Position numbers and translations under genes: made by a program
The notes under the pieces: model-generated
Told to the model about the DNA's origin: nothing
The model's input: the letters and a program-made list of their open reading frames with translations, nothing else
Databases searched by the model: none
In this document: positions 32,227 to 33,010 of the stretch, one piece after another
How the letters are laid out: each line of letters opens with the position of its first letter
Position numbering within the stretch: the stretch's first letter is position 1
Assembly (NCBI GenBank): GCA_030148805.1
Contig: JASBSS010000010.1
Coordinates: 1 to 33,010, forward strand
DNA: 33,010 bases
From: Thiogranum sp.
GTDB taxonomy: Bacteria; Pseudomonadota; Gammaproteobacteria; DSM-19610
Reading direction: 5' to 3'

Positions 32227-32290
32227 AGCTTAAACTATAGACAGCCTATGTTGGGAAATGATTCTCGTTTGTCACCGACCCCTTTTCTCC
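32227..32290 (+). repeat. Dispersed repeat, copy C
   Basis: 64 bp from AGCTTAAACTATAGACAGCC to CCGACCCCTTTTCTCC, next to the right end of the IS (11 bp). It continues into further short CCCTTTTCTCCC-type repeats (to about 32318) that merge with a transposase remnant. Confidence 0.92.
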
Positions 32291-32426
32291 CTTTGACCCC
32301 TTTTCTCCCTTTTCTCCAGCGGGTCGGGCTTGTCGCGCTTCATGCGACGCCTGGGCTTGATCCGTAGGTACAGCTCCAACTCTCGGAAGATGGGATACAC
32401 GCGCTTGTGATAGTACGCCACCATCG
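32272..32426 (-). pseudogene. Remnant of an IS3-family OrfB transposase
   Basis: Reading the minus strand from ATG 32426 gives MVAYYHKRVYPIFRELELYL, then RIKPRRRMKRDKPDPLEKRE. This matches the NHKRVYRIYRELELNLRIKP segment of IS3-family OrfB proteins. Only about 40 transposase residues remain before the frame runs into the CCCTTTTCT repeats and stops. It has no catalytic residues. It is different from the complete IS upstream (which has NHKRVYRVYCSLGLNQPRR). Confidence 0.75.
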
Positions 32427-32636
32427 CCCAGTTTGAGCCTGTAATTGAAAATGAACTTCAATTTCGTGCGCTAATGTTGACCCTAACCAAAATGCATCCG
32501 TAGGATCATTATTTATTCCATTTGTGTACACTAAATTGAACTCGGATAAGTCTTGACTAGTGAGCACTTGAGCCGACAGCGGAGACACAATGGCTAATAC
32601 TGCCGTTATTATCAATAGTCTTCGCATACGCGTCAT
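32340..32636 (-). pseudogene. Small exported protein, 3' end replaced by transposase remnant
   Basis: ATG 32636 follows GAGGAGAG by six bases and opens a clear signal peptide (MRRLLIITAVLAIVSPLSAQ). The next part, EFNLVYTNGINNDPTDAFWL, reads like a genuine protein, but after about 60 residues (near 32440) the DNA becomes the transposase remnant read in another frame, ending at 32340. So the native C-terminus is lost. The local GC (about 42-45%) is far below the core genes, a sign of foreign origin. Function unknown. Confidence 0.6.
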
Positions 32637-32895
32637 AGATACTCTCCTCAATCACAGTTCTTGGATACCTTCCTGAATCGACAACGTAAAATTTCGAGGC
32701 AACTAGGGTAGAACTCGAGAAAAATCCAATTGGTGTCAGATGCAAAACCTCTACAATAAGGAACTTCTCGCTGCAGGGAATATCTTCTGCATGTATTCCC
32801 GGGAAGCGCGATTTCAGCGATTGCCACCCATACTTTGGAACAATCAAACTATCAAATTTTTCCACAACTGAGAGTTCCCACGGTTTCGTTGACAC
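32557..32895 (-). pseudogene. Hypothetical protein, 5' end cut by IS at the right edge
   Basis: A frame of 112 residues, AT-rich like its neighbour, with natural-looking composition (KFLIVEVLHLTPIGFFSSST, then LVASKFYVVDSGRYP). Its GTG start at 32895 lies inside the terminal repeat of the insertion sequence that begins near 32890, so the true N-terminus is missing. Its 3' end overlaps the signal peptide coding of the next gene by 80 bases, which is unusual but possible. No family recognised. Confidence 0.45.
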
Positions 32896-33010
32896 CCTGA
32901 ACTAACAGTTCAGGAGTGATTAAAGATGCCAAAACCAGGACCAAGAACGACGTACAAGTACAGTGAGGAATTCAAGGCGACGGCCGTCAAGTTGAGCCAA
33001 TTGCCCGGGG
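32890..33010 (+). mobile_element. Second IS3-family element, left end only
   Basis: Starts around TGACACCCTGAAC (32890) with a perfect CTGAACT-AAC-AGTTCAG hairpin (32897-32913), as is common at IS termini, followed by a transposase OrfA start. It runs off the window. The exact end base is inferred. Confidence 0.7.
32926..33010 (+). CDS. IS3-family transposase OrfA, 5' part (runs off the window)
   Basis: ATG 32926 has AGGAGTG upstream. The 28 visible residues contain PRTTYKYSEEFKATAVKLSQ and LPG, the N-terminal helix-turn-helix lead of IS3-family OrfA proteins. It is incomplete at the right edge. Confidence 0.85.
   Translation, partial: MPKPGPRTTYKYSEEFKATAVKLSQLPG

Overview
The window looks like a high-GC gammaproteobacterial chromosome (roughly 65% GC by eye), plausibly a purple-sulfur or Chromatiales-type relative from a metagenome. 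The suggestion rests on DsbD/TlpA, an XdhC/MocA-served Tat molybdoenzyme, a LysR-azoreductase-pirin cluster, OmpA with a TSP3-like linker, and a SoxB-like metallophosphoesterase. No rRNA, tRNA, CRISPR array or replication origin was seen. The first ~620 bases (PASTA-protein tail and the 5' part of tlpA) have a distinctly different codon style, so the left edge may be an assembly chimera or a recombination joint.

Layout. 1-3.8 kb: thiol-redox and stress genes (TlpA-like thioredoxin, DsbD, OsmC). 4.5-14 kb: a probable glycan-modification neighbourhood, with a secreted clan GH-A-like glycosidase carrying PKD and F5/8C domains, a lipoprotein and a smaller exported paralogue that share a polysaccharide-deacetylase-like domain, an OafA/OatA-type acyltransferase fused to an SGNH domain, a free membrane-anchored SGNH hydrolase, and a periplasmic DUF302 protein. 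14.3-17 kb: an Ada-like AraC/methyltransferase fusion, a GAF/HisKA_2 sensor kinase, and a small conserved-looking soluble protein. 17.2-19.8 kb: a very long SoxB-like 5'-nucleotidase-family protein. 20.2-25.1 kb: a small membrane protein preceded by a Trp-rich leader ORF, then a minus-strand molybdoenzyme set (iorA-like, iorB-like, xdhC, mocA) with stop/start overlaps. 25.2-28.9 kb: OmpA-family protein and LysR regulator, divergent from azoR-pirin. 28.9-33 kb: an accessory zone with XRE regulator, two type II toxin-antitoxin modules (one toxin cut off by an IS3-family element), transposase remnants, small secreted proteins, and at least three copies of a ~45-64 bp dispersed repeat.

How it fits together. 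The 4.5-14 kb genes carry the chemistry to add acetyl groups (acyltransferase-SGNH), remove N- or O-acetyl groups (two deacetylase-like proteins, SGNH hydrolase) and cut a polymer (GH-A-like enzyme). I infer a local system for tuning an exopolysaccharide or cell-surface glycan; no glycosyltransferase or polymerase is present, so the polymer is unknown. The molybdoenzyme set is self-contained for cofactor maturation but has no visible cytochrome partner.

A second theme is intergenic tandem repeats of unrelated units: 9 bp x14 (13994-14119), 8 bp x13 (17033-17136), 25 bp x4 (19983-20082), ~102 bp x2 (about 9085-9290) and 23 bp x2 (29586-29631). They sit in gaps or 5' regions rather than inside genes, and are good strain-variation candidates.
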